Positions 16,546-25,135 of a stretch of 64,000 nt of DNA are shown piece by piece. Below the pieces are notes generated by a model, which had not been told where the DNA came from, did no database searches, and worked only from the letters and a program-made list of their open reading frames with translations. Both the position numbers and the translations under genes were made by a program. Position 1 is the stretch's first letter. Each line of letters starts with the position of its first letter. Origin of the DNA: JBDRMV01 sp043825615 (GTDB taxonomy: Bacteria; CG03); contig JBDRRS010000018.1 of assembly GCA_043825615.1 (NCBI GenBank), positions 1-64,000 of the forward strand, given 5' to 3'.

Positions 16546-18634
16546 AAATGAAAAATTTTACGCCTGGGCTCTTTTTTTCATAACTTTTGCTTTTTATATT
16601 TTTACCGCGGCCCCGGTCATCCAGCCGTACAGGGACACGGGCGAACTTGCGGTTGTCTGCAAAACACTTTCGGTTGCCCACCCGCCGGGTTATCCGGCTT
16701 ATACTATTATCGGAAAATTTTTTAACACTGCGGTTTTATCCGGCAATCCCGCATTCAGGACGAAGATAATGAGTATTTTTTTCTCGGCACTGTGCATTGT
16801 CCTGCTGTGGCGCATTTTCCTCAAGTTCAATCTCAGCCCCGCCGGCGCTTTTGCTCTCTGTCTCGCAGGCATTTTTTCGCGCGTCTTCTGGCTTCTTTCG
16901 ATTGTCTGCGAATCGTATACGCCCGACCTGCTTTTTACGGTGTTTCTTTTCTACACGGCGGTTTTTATGAAGGCCTATCCGAAGAAATTATACCTTTTTG
17001 CGTTCGCCGCCGGACTTGCTCTCGGAATAAGGCCGACACCCGTTCTTGCTGTTCCCTGTTTTGCTTTTATTTTTCTGAAAAAGCACGGGTTCGGGATAAA
17101 CGATTATCTCACCGCCTTTCTGTTTTTTCTGCTCGGTATAAGCGTCTATCTTTATCTCCCGGTAAGGTCGGGTCGGAACCCGCCGATTGACTGGGCGGAC
17201 CCCGAGACGATGAGCCGGTTTATTTATTCGCTCAGCAGGAAGGCGTACGGCCACGGGCTTGATAAGATTTCGGAGTTTTATAATTTGAATGAAACGTTTT
17301 TCAGGCAGTTCTTCATTTTCCTGAAAAATTTGTTTTTTCAGTTTTCCCCGCTGCTTTTTATCTTCGGCATAAGAGGCGTCTGTAAAGGTCTGAAAAAGAA
17401 CATTTTAATTCAGGCATTTCTGATTTTTTTCCTGATTACGGGTCCGGTTTTCCTGCTTATTTCAAAAATGCCGGCAAATCCGCACGCTCTTGTTATTGTT
17501 GAGGCGGCTTATCTTGTTCCGTTTTTCTGCTTCTTCGTTTTTGTCGGGTACGGGTTCCGGAAACTGCCTGCCGTTTTTCCGGTAACCGCCGGCCTGGCCT
17601 CTGCCGTTCTTCTGCTTTTTTTGAATTTCCCCCGTCTTAATAACAGGAACAACTTTTTTGCGCGCGACTGGGCGGTGAATGTTTTCAGTTCCACGCCCCG
17701 CGGCTCGGTCGTTCTGTTCCGGAAAGACGTGCAGTTGTTTTCCGTCTGGTACGAAAATATCGTTTCAGGGAAAAGGAATGACTCTCTTTTTCTGGCTCAG
17801 GGAATGATGCAGGCGCCGTGGTACCAGAGGCAGATTTTAAGGACGGGCAGGGTGGAACTGCCGCGCGGGGTTCGCGGTGATTCTTTTTTCAGGGAATTTA
17901 TCAACATGAATAAAGAAGTTCTCGTAACGAATCACTTTGAAGTAAGCCCGGACTTCTATGGCGATGTCAAACCGGTCACGCACGGGATTTTGAGGACCAT
18001 CGGTCGGGAAATTATCTCTGAAAAAGAGCCCGTTTTCTTTTTTTCGGACGTTCCCTGCGCCTTGTTTTACGATGACTTTTACCGGAAAGAACTCTGCGAT
18101 GATTATGCAAGCGCTTTTTTTACGGAAGGACTCAGATGCTATTACGACGGTTTGTACGAAAAGGCGAAAGACCTCTCCATGAAGGGTCTGGCTTTTAACC
18201 CGTACAACGCGGATATTTTGTATAATTTAGGGGCGATTTATCACGTGGAAGGAAAATTTGATGATGCGATGGAATTTTACCAGGCAGCTGTGATTGCGCT
18301 CGGGTATGAGTACAGGGATAAGCGGACGATTCCCCTGATAAACGGGCAGGCAGCGAGGTGTTACAGCAACATCGGGACAATCTGCGAAAAAAAAGGGGTC
18401 TTCGACGATGCGTTGAAGTTCTATGAAAAAGCGGTGGAACTTGACAACGGCTTTGCACAGGGTTATTACAACATCGGCGTTGTTTACTGGAAGAAAAAGG
18501 CATGGATGAAAGTAATTTCTTCGTTTGAAAAATGCCTCGAAATTGAGCCGGACAATCAGCAGGCGAGGTATTATCTTGAAATAGCAAAACAGAGAATAAA
18601 AATTAAGGACGCCACCCTCCCGCCGCCAGGATAA
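16526..18634 (+). CDS. DUF2723 membrane protein with C-terminal TPR repeats
   Basis: This 702-residue inner-membrane protein has about ten hydrophobic segments in the first 370 residues and the DUF2723 hallmark DTGELAVVCKTLSVAHPPGYP near the N-terminus. DUF2723 proteins resemble O-mannosyl and other GT-C glycosyltransferases that use lipid-linked sugars on the outer face of the membrane. From about residue 540 three to four TPR units follow (for example GLAFNPYNADILYNLGAIYH). The ATG has a GAGAGGAT ribosome site within the end of rimO. Nearby phosphomannomutase and dolichol-phosphate-mannose-synthase-like genes fit a protein glycosylation route, which is inference. Confidence 0.85.
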   Translation: MTLLRDRNEKFYAWALFFITFAFYIFTAAPVIQPYRDTGELAVVCKTLSVAHPPGYPAYTIIGKFFNTAVLSGNPAFRTKIMSIFFSALCIVLLWRIFLKFNLSPAGAFALCLAGIFSRVFWLLSIVCESYTPDLLFTVFLFYTAVFMKAYPKKLYLFAFAAGLALGIRPTPVLAVPCFAFIFLKKHGFGINDYLTAFLFFLLGISVYLYLPVRSGRNPPIDWADPETMSRFIYSLSRKAYGHGLDKISEFYNLNETFFRQFFIFLKNLFFQFSPLLFIFGIRGVCKGLKKNILIQAFLIFFLITGPVFLLISKMPANPHALVIVEAAYLVPFFCFFVFVGYGFRKLPAVFPVTAGLASAVLLLFLNFPRLNNRNNFFARDWAVNVFSSTPRGSVVLFRKDVQLFSVWYENIVSGKRNDSLFLAQGMMQAPWYQRQILRTGRVELPRGVRGDSFFREFINMNKEVLVTNHFEVSPDFYGDVKPVTHGILRTIGREIISEKEPVFFFSDVPCALFYDDFYRKELCDDYASAFFTEGLRCYYDGLYEKAKDLSMKGLAFNPYNADILYNLGAIYHVEGKFDDAMEFYQAAVIALGYEYRDKRTIPLINGQAARCYSNIGTICEKKGVFDDALKFYEKAVELDNGFAQGYYNIGVVYWKKKAWMKVISSFEKCLEIEPDNQQARYYLEIAKQRIKIKDATLPPPG

Positions 18635-18652
18635 GGAATAAGATATGTTGGC

Positions 18653-18755
18653 GCGGCATTGCCTTCCAAGCACACTCACGAGGGCGGCTCGCTCCGCAGT
18701 CCTGCGGGGAGAAAGCAGAGACCCTCGGACTGACGGGCTTGTCAGACAACGCCGC
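18653..18755. repeat. MITE-like inverted repeat between the DUF2723 and mutase genes
   Basis: Imperfect terminal arms GCGGCATTG (18653-18661) and CAACGCCGC (18747-18755) match at 8 of 9 positions. Inside are CTCCGCAG / CTGCGGGGAG and TTGTC-A-GACAA. The stretch has no coding signal. Confidence 0.5.
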
Positions 18756-18808
18756 ACCTCCTGCGGAGTGAAGGAGTAAGATTTAGGAAGGAAGAAAAGG
18801 AGTGAAAA

Positions 18809-20230
18809 ATGAAGATTAACCGGTTGATTTTCAGGGAGTATGACATCAGAGGGATTGCGGACGATGACTTAAAGGATGACGTTCTGAGAGCCGTTGCGGA
18901 TGCCGTTGCCTCAAAAGTCAGGGAAAAGGGAATCGCGGAAATTATTATCGGGAGGGACGGGCGTCTTTCATCCCCGAGGATTTCAAAGACACTGATTGAC
19001 GAATTTTTGAAATGCGGCCTGAATGTTATTGACATAGGCATTGTCGCTTCCCCCGTGTTTTACTTTGCCTGTCACAAGTGGAACGTAAACGGCGGAATTA
19101 TGATTACGGGAAGTCATAATCCGCCGGAATACAACGGGATGAAAATATCCGTTAATCAGGCAACAATTTACGGGGAGGAAATAAAAGACATTCTGCTCCG
19201 CCTCGTAAAAAGCGAAAAATCCCCCTTGCATCCCCCTTTGTCCCGAAGGGATCCCTTTGGGACAAAAGGGGAAAAAATACAGGGATGCGGGAAATGTGAA
19301 GAGAGGGATATTATTCCGGAATACAGGAATTTTTTGGAAAAAGATATAAAAATCGGAAGGAAACTGAAGATTGCCGTGGATTCCGGAAACGGCGTCGGCG
19401 GCGGAATTATAATCCCGGCAATGAAAGCGCTGGGTCTTACGGTAATCAGCTTATTTGAGAATGTTGACGGGAATTTCCCGAATCATTTTCCGGACCCGAC
19501 AGTCCCCGAATATTTGAAGACCTTGACAGAAGCGGTTTTTAAGGAGAAGGCGGATTTCGGCGTTGCTTTTGACGGTGATGCCGACAGGATCGGCGTGATT
19601 GATGAAAAGGGAAACATCATCTGGGGCGACAAGCTCATGGCAATTTTCGCAAAAATTCTTCTGGCGGAAAGCCCCGGCGGAAAAATTGTTTTTGAGGTAA
19701 AGTGTTCAAAGGCATTGCCGGAAGCGATTGAAAAATACGGCGGGGTTCCCGTTATGAGCAGGACGGGCCATTCGCCGATTGAGGCGCGGATAAAGAAGGA
19801 GGGCGCTCTTTTCGGCGGCGAAATGAGCGGGCACATTTACTTCAACGACAGATACTTCGGCTATGATGATGCGCTCTATACCGCTCTCCGCCTTTGCGAA
19901 CTGGTAAGTTCCGGTGAAAGAAGGCTCTCTTCATATCTTGAAGAAGTCCCTTCGTATCCGATTACGCCTGAAATCAGGATTGACTGCCCGGATGAGATAA
20001 AGTTCGGAGTTGTTGACAAATTGTCCGCAATTTTCCAGAAAACAAACGATGTGATAACGATAGACGGGGCAAGAATCATTTTTGAAGACGGCTGGGGTCT
20101 GTGCAGAGCGTCTAACACGCAGCCGGTTCTCGTATTAAGGTTTGAGGCGGATACTCAGGACGGGGTTTCAAGAAACAGAAAAAAGGTAATGGATGTGCTG
20201 AACAAAATCCTTGCGGAAGAAAAGAAATGA
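18809..20230 (+). CDS. Phosphomannomutase/phosphoglucomutase with an in-frame repeat insertion
   Basis: This 473-residue alpha-D-phosphohexomutase interconverts sugar 1- and 6-phosphates for sugar-nucleotide synthesis. It has the phosphoserine loop TGSHNPPEYNG, the metal-binding DGDADRIGV, the sugar-binding GEMSGH and a C-terminal domain with RASNTQPVLVLRFEA. Around residues 137-165 a Pro-, Arg- and Lys-rich stretch (SPLHPPLSRRDPFGTKGEK) comes from the palindromic element at 19219-19286. It lies between domain 1 and the domain 2 start (KIAVDSGNG), probably in a surface loop. A clear AAAGGAG ribosome site supports ATG18809. Confidence 0.92.
   Translation: MKINRLIFREYDIRGIADDDLKDDVLRAVADAVASKVREKGIAEIIIGRDGRLSSPRISKTLIDEFLKCGLNVIDIGIVASPVFYFACHKWNVNGGIMITGSHNPPEYNGMKISVNQATIYGEEIKDILLRLVKSEKSPLHPPLSRRDPFGTKGEKIQGCGKCEERDIIPEYRNFLEKDIKIGRKLKIAVDSGNGVGGGIIIPAMKALGLTVISLFENVDGNFPNHFPDPTVPEYLKTLTEAVFKEKADFGVAFDGDADRIGVIDEKGNIIWGDKLMAIFAKILLAESPGGKIVFEVKCSKALPEAIEKYGGVPVMSRTGHSPIEARIKKEGALFGGEMSGHIYFNDRYFGYDDALYTALRLCELVSSGERRLSSYLEEVPSYPITPEIRIDCPDEIKFGVVDKLSAIFQKTNDVITIDGARIIFEDGWGLCRASNTQPVLVLRFEADTQDGVSRNRKKVMDVLNKILAEEKK
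19219..19286. repeat. Palindromic element inside the phosphomannomutase gene
   Basis: The core 19237-19266 is an almost perfect palindrome: arms TTTGTCCC and GGGACAAA enclose AAGGGATCCCTT. Outer C-rich (ATCCCCC, twice) and G-rich segments partly pair. The C/G-rich pattern resembles the element in the endonuclease V gene. Confidence 0.8.
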
Positions 20231-20266
20231 TATGGAATTTTACCAGAAGCATAAAAACCGTCGGAG

Positions 20267-21010
20267 ATGCCTTCTATTAGTATGATTTTTTTTCTTCTTG
20301 CCTGCTATAACGAAGAAAAAGCGATAGAACCCGTCTTCCGGGATATTCTATCCGTGTTCGGCATGAGCGGATACAGGATTGTTCTCGTCGATGATGGTTC
20401 CGGAGACGGAACTGCCGGAACTGCGGACAAAATGTCCCAGGAACTGAAAATTCCCCTGAAAATTTTGCGGCATCCCTGTAATATGGGTTTGGGCGCGGCG
20501 TTGAAAACGGGTCTCGGATGGATCTGCAAAAATGCTTCGGGCGGGGATTTTGTCGTAACAATGGATTGCGACAACACGCATCCGCCGGCGACGGCATGGA
20601 AAATGGCGGCGAAACTGCCGGGATGCGATGCCGTCATTGCGTCAAGGTTCAGGGCGGGAGGCCGTCAGAAGGGGGTTCCGTTTCTGCGCGCTGCCGTGAG
20701 CAGAATTGCTTCCCGGTTTTTCCGTTTATTTTACCCTGCGGTCTCGGACTGGTCTTCGGGTTTTCGCGCCTACAGGGTTGAGGTCATAAGAGAGTCGAAG
20801 ATTCCCGAAAGAATCAGGGAGAAGGGTTTTATTTCACAGCTCGAAATTCTTTTGATGCTTTTGAGGGGCAAAGCAGGGATTTGCGAGGTTCCGTTAAGGA
20901 TGGATTATTCGCTGAAAAAGAGCAGGTCAAAAATGAGGTTTTTCCCTCTGGTTTTTTCCTATGCAAAGTTCCTTTTTTGCTACTTGACAAAACACAAAGG
21001 GCAGGTCTAA
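20267..21010 (+). CDS. Family 2 glycosyltransferase, dolichol-phosphate mannose synthase-like
   Basis: This 247-residue GT-A enzyme has FFLLACYNEEKAIEPVF at the N-terminus, the nucleotide-binding LVDDGSGDGT, the metal-binding TMDCDNTHPP (a DCD variant of DxD) and a SGFRAYR acceptor-side motif. It has no transmembrane extension. Such enzymes move a sugar to polyprenyl phosphate, which could feed the DUF2723 protein two genes upstream. ATG20267 has only a very close GGAG; ATG20282 is a possible start. Confidence 0.85.
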   Translation: MPSISMIFFLLACYNEEKAIEPVFRDILSVFGMSGYRIVLVDDGSGDGTAGTADKMSQELKIPLKILRHPCNMGLGAALKTGLGWICKNASGGDFVVTMDCDNTHPPATAWKMAAKLPGCDAVIASRFRAGGRQKGVPFLRAAVSRIASRFFRLFYPAVSDWSSGFRAYRVEVIRESKIPERIREKGFISQLEILLMLLRGKAGICEVPLRMDYSLKKSRSKMRFFPLVFSYAKFLFCYLTKHKGQV

Positions 21011-21013
21011 AAT
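20984..21013 (+). promoter_or_regulatory. Sigma-70 promoter of the GldA-like operon
   Basis: TTGACA (20984-20989) and TAAAAT (21008-21013) are 18 bases apart. The -10 box ends 10 bases before ATG21023, and there is no ribosome site, so the mRNA may start almost at the codon. Confidence 0.6.
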
Positions 21014-21022
21014 ATACCTGAA

Positions 21023-21910
21023 ATGATAGAACTTGAAAACGTAAAAAAATTCTACGGCGATTTTCAGGCGCTTGCCGGGATTTCGTTCAGCATCTCAAAA
21101 GGCGAAATTGTGGGTTTTCTCGGACCTAACGGCGCAGGAAAAACAACGACGATGAGAATAATCTCAAATTATTTTCCCGCGACCTCCGGCTCTGTCAGAA
21201 TTAAAGGGCTTTCTCCCGGAGAGGGCAGGAAATACATCGGGTATATGCCCGAATCAAATCCTCTTTACCCTGATTTATTCGTGGAGGATTATCTCAGATA
21301 CGTTCTCGGATTAAGGAACATGCGCGACGGTGGCGCAATAAAGAACGTGGTTGAAAAATGCGGGCTGAAAAACATGATGTCAAAGAAAATCGGGGAACTT
21401 TCAAAGGGGCTGAAACAGAGGGTCGGTCTTGCGGCAAGCATTGTTTCCGACCCCGAAATCCTTATTCTTGACGAGCCGACTATCGGTCTTGACCCCAACC
21501 AGGTGGTCGAAATAAGAGCATTGATAAAAGAACTCGGCCGGGAAAAGACGGTTATTATTTCGACGCACATCCTTTCCGAGGCGGAAGCGCTTTCCACGAG
21601 GGTAATCATCATAAATAAGGGGGGGATTGTTCTTGACAGTCCCGCCGACAGGGTTGACGAGCACTTTTCCCCGCAGGTGACCGTTGAATTTGCGGAGATG
21701 CCGGATGATTTCGGGAAAATAGAAAAAATAAACGGCGTTGAAAAAATTGAAAGAAGCGGAAATGTTCTCAAAGTCCTGTATAAAAGCGGCGCCGACATAA
21801 GAGGTGATGTTTTTGCTCTCTGCGCGGGTGAAAAGTGGAAGGTTCTTGAGATTTTCAGGGAGAGAGTCGGACTTGAAAGCGTTTTTAAGAGTTTGACAAG
21901 CGAAAAATGA
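21023..21910 (+). CDS. ABC transporter ATPase, GldA/ABC-2 type
   Basis: This 295-residue ATPase has Walker A GPNGAGKTT, a signature-like LSKGLKQR, Walker B ILILDEPTIGLDPNQ and switch His in ISTHILSEAE. The C-terminal ~75 residues are the usual ABC-2 extension. It precedes a GldF/GldG-like fusion, so together they form a GldA-GldFG system, known from gliding bacteria and widespread elsewhere with unknown substrate. No other gliding gene is visible here. Confidence 0.9.
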   Translation: MIELENVKKFYGDFQALAGISFSISKGEIVGFLGPNGAGKTTTMRIISNYFPATSGSVRIKGLSPGEGRKYIGYMPESNPLYPDLFVEDYLRYVLGLRNMRDGGAIKNVVEKCGLKNMMSKKIGELSKGLKQRVGLAASIVSDPEILILDEPTIGLDPNQVVEIRALIKELGREKTVIISTHILSEAEALSTRVIIINKGGIVLDSPADRVDEHFSPQVTVEFAEMPDDFGKIEKINGVEKIERSGNVLKVLYKSGADIRGDVFALCAGEKWKVLEIFRERVGLESVFKSLTSEK

Positions 21911-21960
21911 ACGCTATCCCCAACGGGGCAAGCCTCCCGCCGCCCTTGTAAGGTTTGAAA

Positions 21961-24129
21961 ATGAAACTTAAAACGGTTTTGACAATCGCGAAAAAAGAAA
22001 TCAGGGATTATTTCACGAGTCCCGTCGCATACATTATCCTTATTGTCCTGTGGCTCATTTCCGGCTGGTTTTTCACATCAACCATATTTCTGGTGGGCGA
22101 GGCGACTCTCGTCGGTTTCACTTCCAATCTTGACCTTTTCCTGGTGTTTATCGTCCCAGCCATTGCCATGCGGCTCGTTTCGGACGAAAAAAGGTTCGGA
22201 ACAATCGAAAATCTTCTGACGAATCCCGTAACTTCGGAGGAGTTCGTCCTCGGGAAATATCTCGGCGCTCTCGCTCTCGGGTTTCTTCTGCTTGCCGGCT
22301 CTTTGATCTATCCGGTAACGCTTTCCTTCATAGGCCGTCTTGACTGGGGCTATGCTGCGGGCGTTTATACCGGTTATATGCTTCTTGTTGCCATGTATCT
22401 TGCGGCGGGGCTGTTTGCCTCCACGCTCAGCAGCCAGAATGTTTCCTCGTATCTGATCGGTTTTGCAGTGTGTTTTGCCTTTTTTATGGTCGGCAAAATC
22501 CTGAATTTTGTTCCGGAAATTTTTGCCGGTATTTTCTCGTTTATTTCAGTAGATGCCCATCTTGAGAACATTTCCAAAGGGGTGCTGGATCTGCGGGACG
22601 TTCTTTATTTTCTGAGTTTTTCGGGCGTTTTCATTTTTCTCGCAAACCATGCGGTTTCGGCATTCAAGAAAAGATGGAACGCTGACTATTTTTTCGGGAT
22701 AGGCATACTGGTTGTTCTTAATTACTTCGTGTCATTTTATTTTGTGAGGCTGGATATGACATCCTCCGGCGAATATTCTCTTTCAAAACCGTCAAAGGAG
22801 ATTGTAAAGAACCTGAAGGCTCCTGTTTTCGTAAAAGCGTATTTTAACGCCGACCTGCCGCCGGAATATCACAACGTGAAGAAATACACCTCTGACCTGC
22901 TTCAGGAATACAGGTCGTACAACCGGTCAAAGATAAAATTTGAGTTGAAAAATCCTTCGGAAAATTCTGAGGTGATAAAAGAAGCGCACTCTTCGGGGCT
23001 TTATCCGATTCAGTTCACGAAGATTGCCGCCGACAAATATGAGGTCAAGCAGGGTTATATGGGGCTGGTGATGTACTACGAGGATAGAAAAGAGGTTATT
23101 CCTTACATAAAGGAAACATCGGGCCTTGAATACCTGCTTTCTTCCACTTTCCAAAAACTTGTTAACCCGGAAAAAAAGAAAATTGCGGTGCTAAATGATT
23201 TTGGCTGCAAAAATCTCTCGGAAAATGAACTGCTTCATGCGCAGCTCGCAGACAGATATGAGATTATAAATGTGAAGTCCGGCTCTGAGGAGAAGGGGCT
23301 TTCGGCGTTTCTCGTAATTTCTCCCACTGCCGCCGTAAACGGAGACAATCTTAAATGGCTTTCGGGAATGCTCAATTCGCTTCCTGCCGGCATTTTTATT
23401 GACCGGCTGAATATCTCTCTTGACACTTTTTACGCAATACGCCTCGAAGTTAATTTTAATGAGATTTTAACGCCTCTCGGGGTGAAGGTTCTTGACGGCA
23501 CGGTTCTTGATTTGCAGAATCAGAGAATCGGCGTCCAGCAGCGCCGCGGGTGGATGACGATTTCAAACATCGTTGACTATCCGCCGTTTATCGTTGCGAC
23601 TTCCTTTAAGAAGAGTCCGCTGACCTCCAAAATGGAACGGGCGGTTCTTCCTTTCTGCTCGGCTTTTGAAGTTGCAGGAACAACCGCATCCGCTGTGGAA
23701 GGTTTTGTCTTCTCTTCAAAAAATTCCTGGCTTGATACGATAACCGCTTTTAACCCTCTCCAAAGATTTGCAGGAACTCCTTCGGCGAAAAAAGGCCCTT
23801 TTGCCCTCGGGGTTACGGTTACAGGAGGAGCTGAAAGAGCTGTGGTCGTCGGGACGTCAAGGTTTCTGGATTCTTCGGTTTCGCAGGACGCCTCAAATTT
23901 ATCTTTTTTTATGAATGTCGTGGACTGGCTGGTTCAGGACGAAGCGCTGATCGAAATAAGGAGCAAAGGGATAACCTACAGGCCTCTGAAAAAAATCTCG
24001 CGCTCAAGCCAGCTGGTTTTCAAGTATGTGAATCTCTTTGGCAGTTCATTTCTGCTTTTAATTGCGGGTTTTGTAATCTGGAGAAAAAATGTTTCAAAAC
24101 GGGAATTTTTCAAAAGAATTTATGGATAA
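21961..24129 (+). CDS. Fused ABC-2 permease (GldF-like) and GldG-like protein
   Basis: The first ~240 residues form a six-helix ABC-2 permease (IAKKEIRDYFTSPVAYIILIV). After a membrane segment near 245-265 comes a large extracytoplasmic GldG-type domain (MTSSGEYSLSKPSKEIVKNL is the usual opening), ending in a last helix near residue 700. GldF and GldG are separate in many Bacteroidota; here they are one polypeptide, as seen in other phyla. ATG21961 is chosen over TTG21955 because AAGG lies seven bases before it. It follows the ATPase after about 50 bases and precedes the DUF4340 gene by 9 bases. Confidence 0.88.
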   Translation: MKLKTVLTIAKKEIRDYFTSPVAYIILIVLWLISGWFFTSTIFLVGEATLVGFTSNLDLFLVFIVPAIAMRLVSDEKRFGTIENLLTNPVTSEEFVLGKYLGALALGFLLLAGSLIYPVTLSFIGRLDWGYAAGVYTGYMLLVAMYLAAGLFASTLSSQNVSSYLIGFAVCFAFFMVGKILNFVPEIFAGIFSFISVDAHLENISKGVLDLRDVLYFLSFSGVFIFLANHAVSAFKKRWNADYFFGIGILVVLNYFVSFYFVRLDMTSSGEYSLSKPSKEIVKNLKAPVFVKAYFNADLPPEYHNVKKYTSDLLQEYRSYNRSKIKFELKNPSENSEVIKEAHSSGLYPIQFTKIAADKYEVKQGYMGLVMYYEDRKEVIPYIKETSGLEYLLSSTFQKLVNPEKKKIAVLNDFGCKNLSENELLHAQLADRYEIINVKSGSEEKGLSAFLVISPTAAVNGDNLKWLSGMLNSLPAGIFIDRLNISLDTFYAIRLEVNFNEILTPLGVKVLDGTVLDLQNQRIGVQQRRGWMTISNIVDYPPFIVATSFKKSPLTSKMERAVLPFCSAFEVAGTTASAVEGFVFSSKNSWLDTITAFNPLQRFAGTPSAKKGPFALGVTVTGGAERAVVVGTSRFLDSSVSQDASNLSFFMNVVDWLVQDEALIEIRSKGITYRPLKKISRSSQLVFKYVNLFGSSFLLLIAGFVIWRKNVSKREFFKRIYG

Positions 24130-24138
24130 AGTAGGCGC

Positions 24139-25020
24139 ATGAGAAAGAATTTTGCTGTTCCTGCTGTTTTTTTTGTTCTTGTCATCGCGGCGGCGGTTCA
24201 TCATTTTGTAAAAAAAACTCCTTCGGAAATTAAACCGTTTGGGAAAGTAAAGGAAGTTGTGAGCATAAAAATATCCGACTTTTCAAAGAACGAAAGTTAC
24301 ACATTGGCTAAAAAGGACGGGAAATGGCTGGTTAACACATCAACCAGTTACATAGCCGACGCCTCTAAGGTCGATAATCTGTCGGATAAAATTCAGGACC
24401 TGAAATTTGAGACCGTCATATCCGAGACGAAGGAAAAACACTTTGAATATTCCGTCAGCAGTCAAAATGCAATCAGTGTTTTGGCAGGGACACATAGAAA
24501 TGTGTCCCTGCCGGAAATTTATATAGGAAAAGCGGGCGCGGACTATGCGCATTTTTATGCGAGGTTCAGGAAAAAGCCGCAAGTTTATCTCGCATCCGGC
24601 TTCAGCAGGTATGAAGTTACGAGACCCGCTAAATTTTTCAGAGACAGAAAAATTGCGGACATTCCCGAAGAAGACATAAAATCGGTTTCAATTTCCGATA
24701 CGGAACGTTCCTACACCGTTGAAAGAAGCACCGCAGGTTGGATATTTCAGGGTGATAAACCCGAGGGGTTCGACGGTGCGATGCAGCTCTGCCGCACAAT
24801 GTCGGCTTTCGATTTTTCCGATGCGGGGATTCAGGATTTTAAACCTCTGCAAAAAATAAACATAACGAAAATTTCGGGCGAAATTTTTGAATGGCACATC
24901 GGTCAGAAGGTTGAGAATTTCTATCTCGCAGAAAGAACCGGCAGAAACGATATATACAAAATATCGTCGGGACAAGCGGAAAAAATCGTTAAATTTTTTG
25001 AAAAAAACAGCCGGGAATAA
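24139..25020 (+). CDS. DUF4340 protein with an in-frame palindrome
   Basis: This 293-residue protein has an N-terminal signal anchor (VPAVFFVLVIAAAVHHFV) and an extracytoplasmic region with the DUF4340 pattern: SYTLAKKDGKWLVNTSTSYIADASKV, then EIYIGKAGADYAHFYARF. DUF4340 genes usually follow GldA/GldG-like genes, as here, and their product is thought to work with that ABC complex. Residues about 115-125 (AGTHRNVSLPE) come from a 30-base perfect stem-loop at 24483-24512, just before the IYIGK strand. The frame is intact. Confidence 0.85.
   Translation: MRKNFAVPAVFFVLVIAAAVHHFVKKTPSEIKPFGKVKEVVSIKISDFSKNESYTLAKKDGKWLVNTSTSYIADASKVDNLSDKIQDLKFETVISETKEKHFEYSVSSQNAISVLAGTHRNVSLPEIYIGKAGADYAHFYARFRKKPQVYLASGFSRYEVTRPAKFFRDRKIADIPEEDIKSVSISDTERSYTVERSTAGWIFQGDKPEGFDGAMQLCRTMSAFDFSDAGIQDFKPLQKINITKISGEIFEWHIGQKVENFYLAERTGRNDIYKISSGQAEKIVKFFEKNSRE
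24483..24512. repeat. Perfect 13-base stem-loop inside the DUF4340 gene
   Basis: Arms GGCAGGGACACAT (24483-24495) and ATGTGTCCCTGCC (24500-24512) flank AGAA. The symmetry far exceeds what the encoded protein would require and marks an inserted palindromic element. Confidence 0.8.
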
Positions 25021-25023
25021 AGT

Positions 25024-25039
25024 TGTGATATAAATCACA
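25024..25039. promoter_or_regulatory. CRP-like operator
   Basis: TGTGATATAAATCACA has perfect TGTGA-N6-TCACA half-sites, the consensus for CRP/FNR-family regulators of the CRP type. Its centre (25031.5) is about 54 bases before the predicted transcription start, upstream of the -35 box, consistent with an activator site. The regulator gene is not in the window. Confidence 0.65.
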
Positions 25040-25050
25040 GGCGCAAATCC

Positions 25051-25079
25051 TTGACATCATCCCGGAATCATTGTAAAAT
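25051..25079 (+). promoter_or_regulatory. Strong sigma-70 promoter of the giant surface protein operon
   Basis: TTGACA (25051-25056) and TAAAAT (25074-25079) are 17 bases apart. The leader of about 50 bases ends in GGAGG before ATG25136. Confidence 0.75.
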
Positions 25080-25135
25080 TAACCCAGATGGAAAATAAGG
25101 GAAATTCAATCAAGTTCGTTAACCGGAGGAATCTT

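Noticed and set aside
25088..25135. Extra 16 residues on the giant protein
   Set aside because: No ribosome site at ATG25088 and the residues spoil the signal peptide; ATG25136 has GGAGG.
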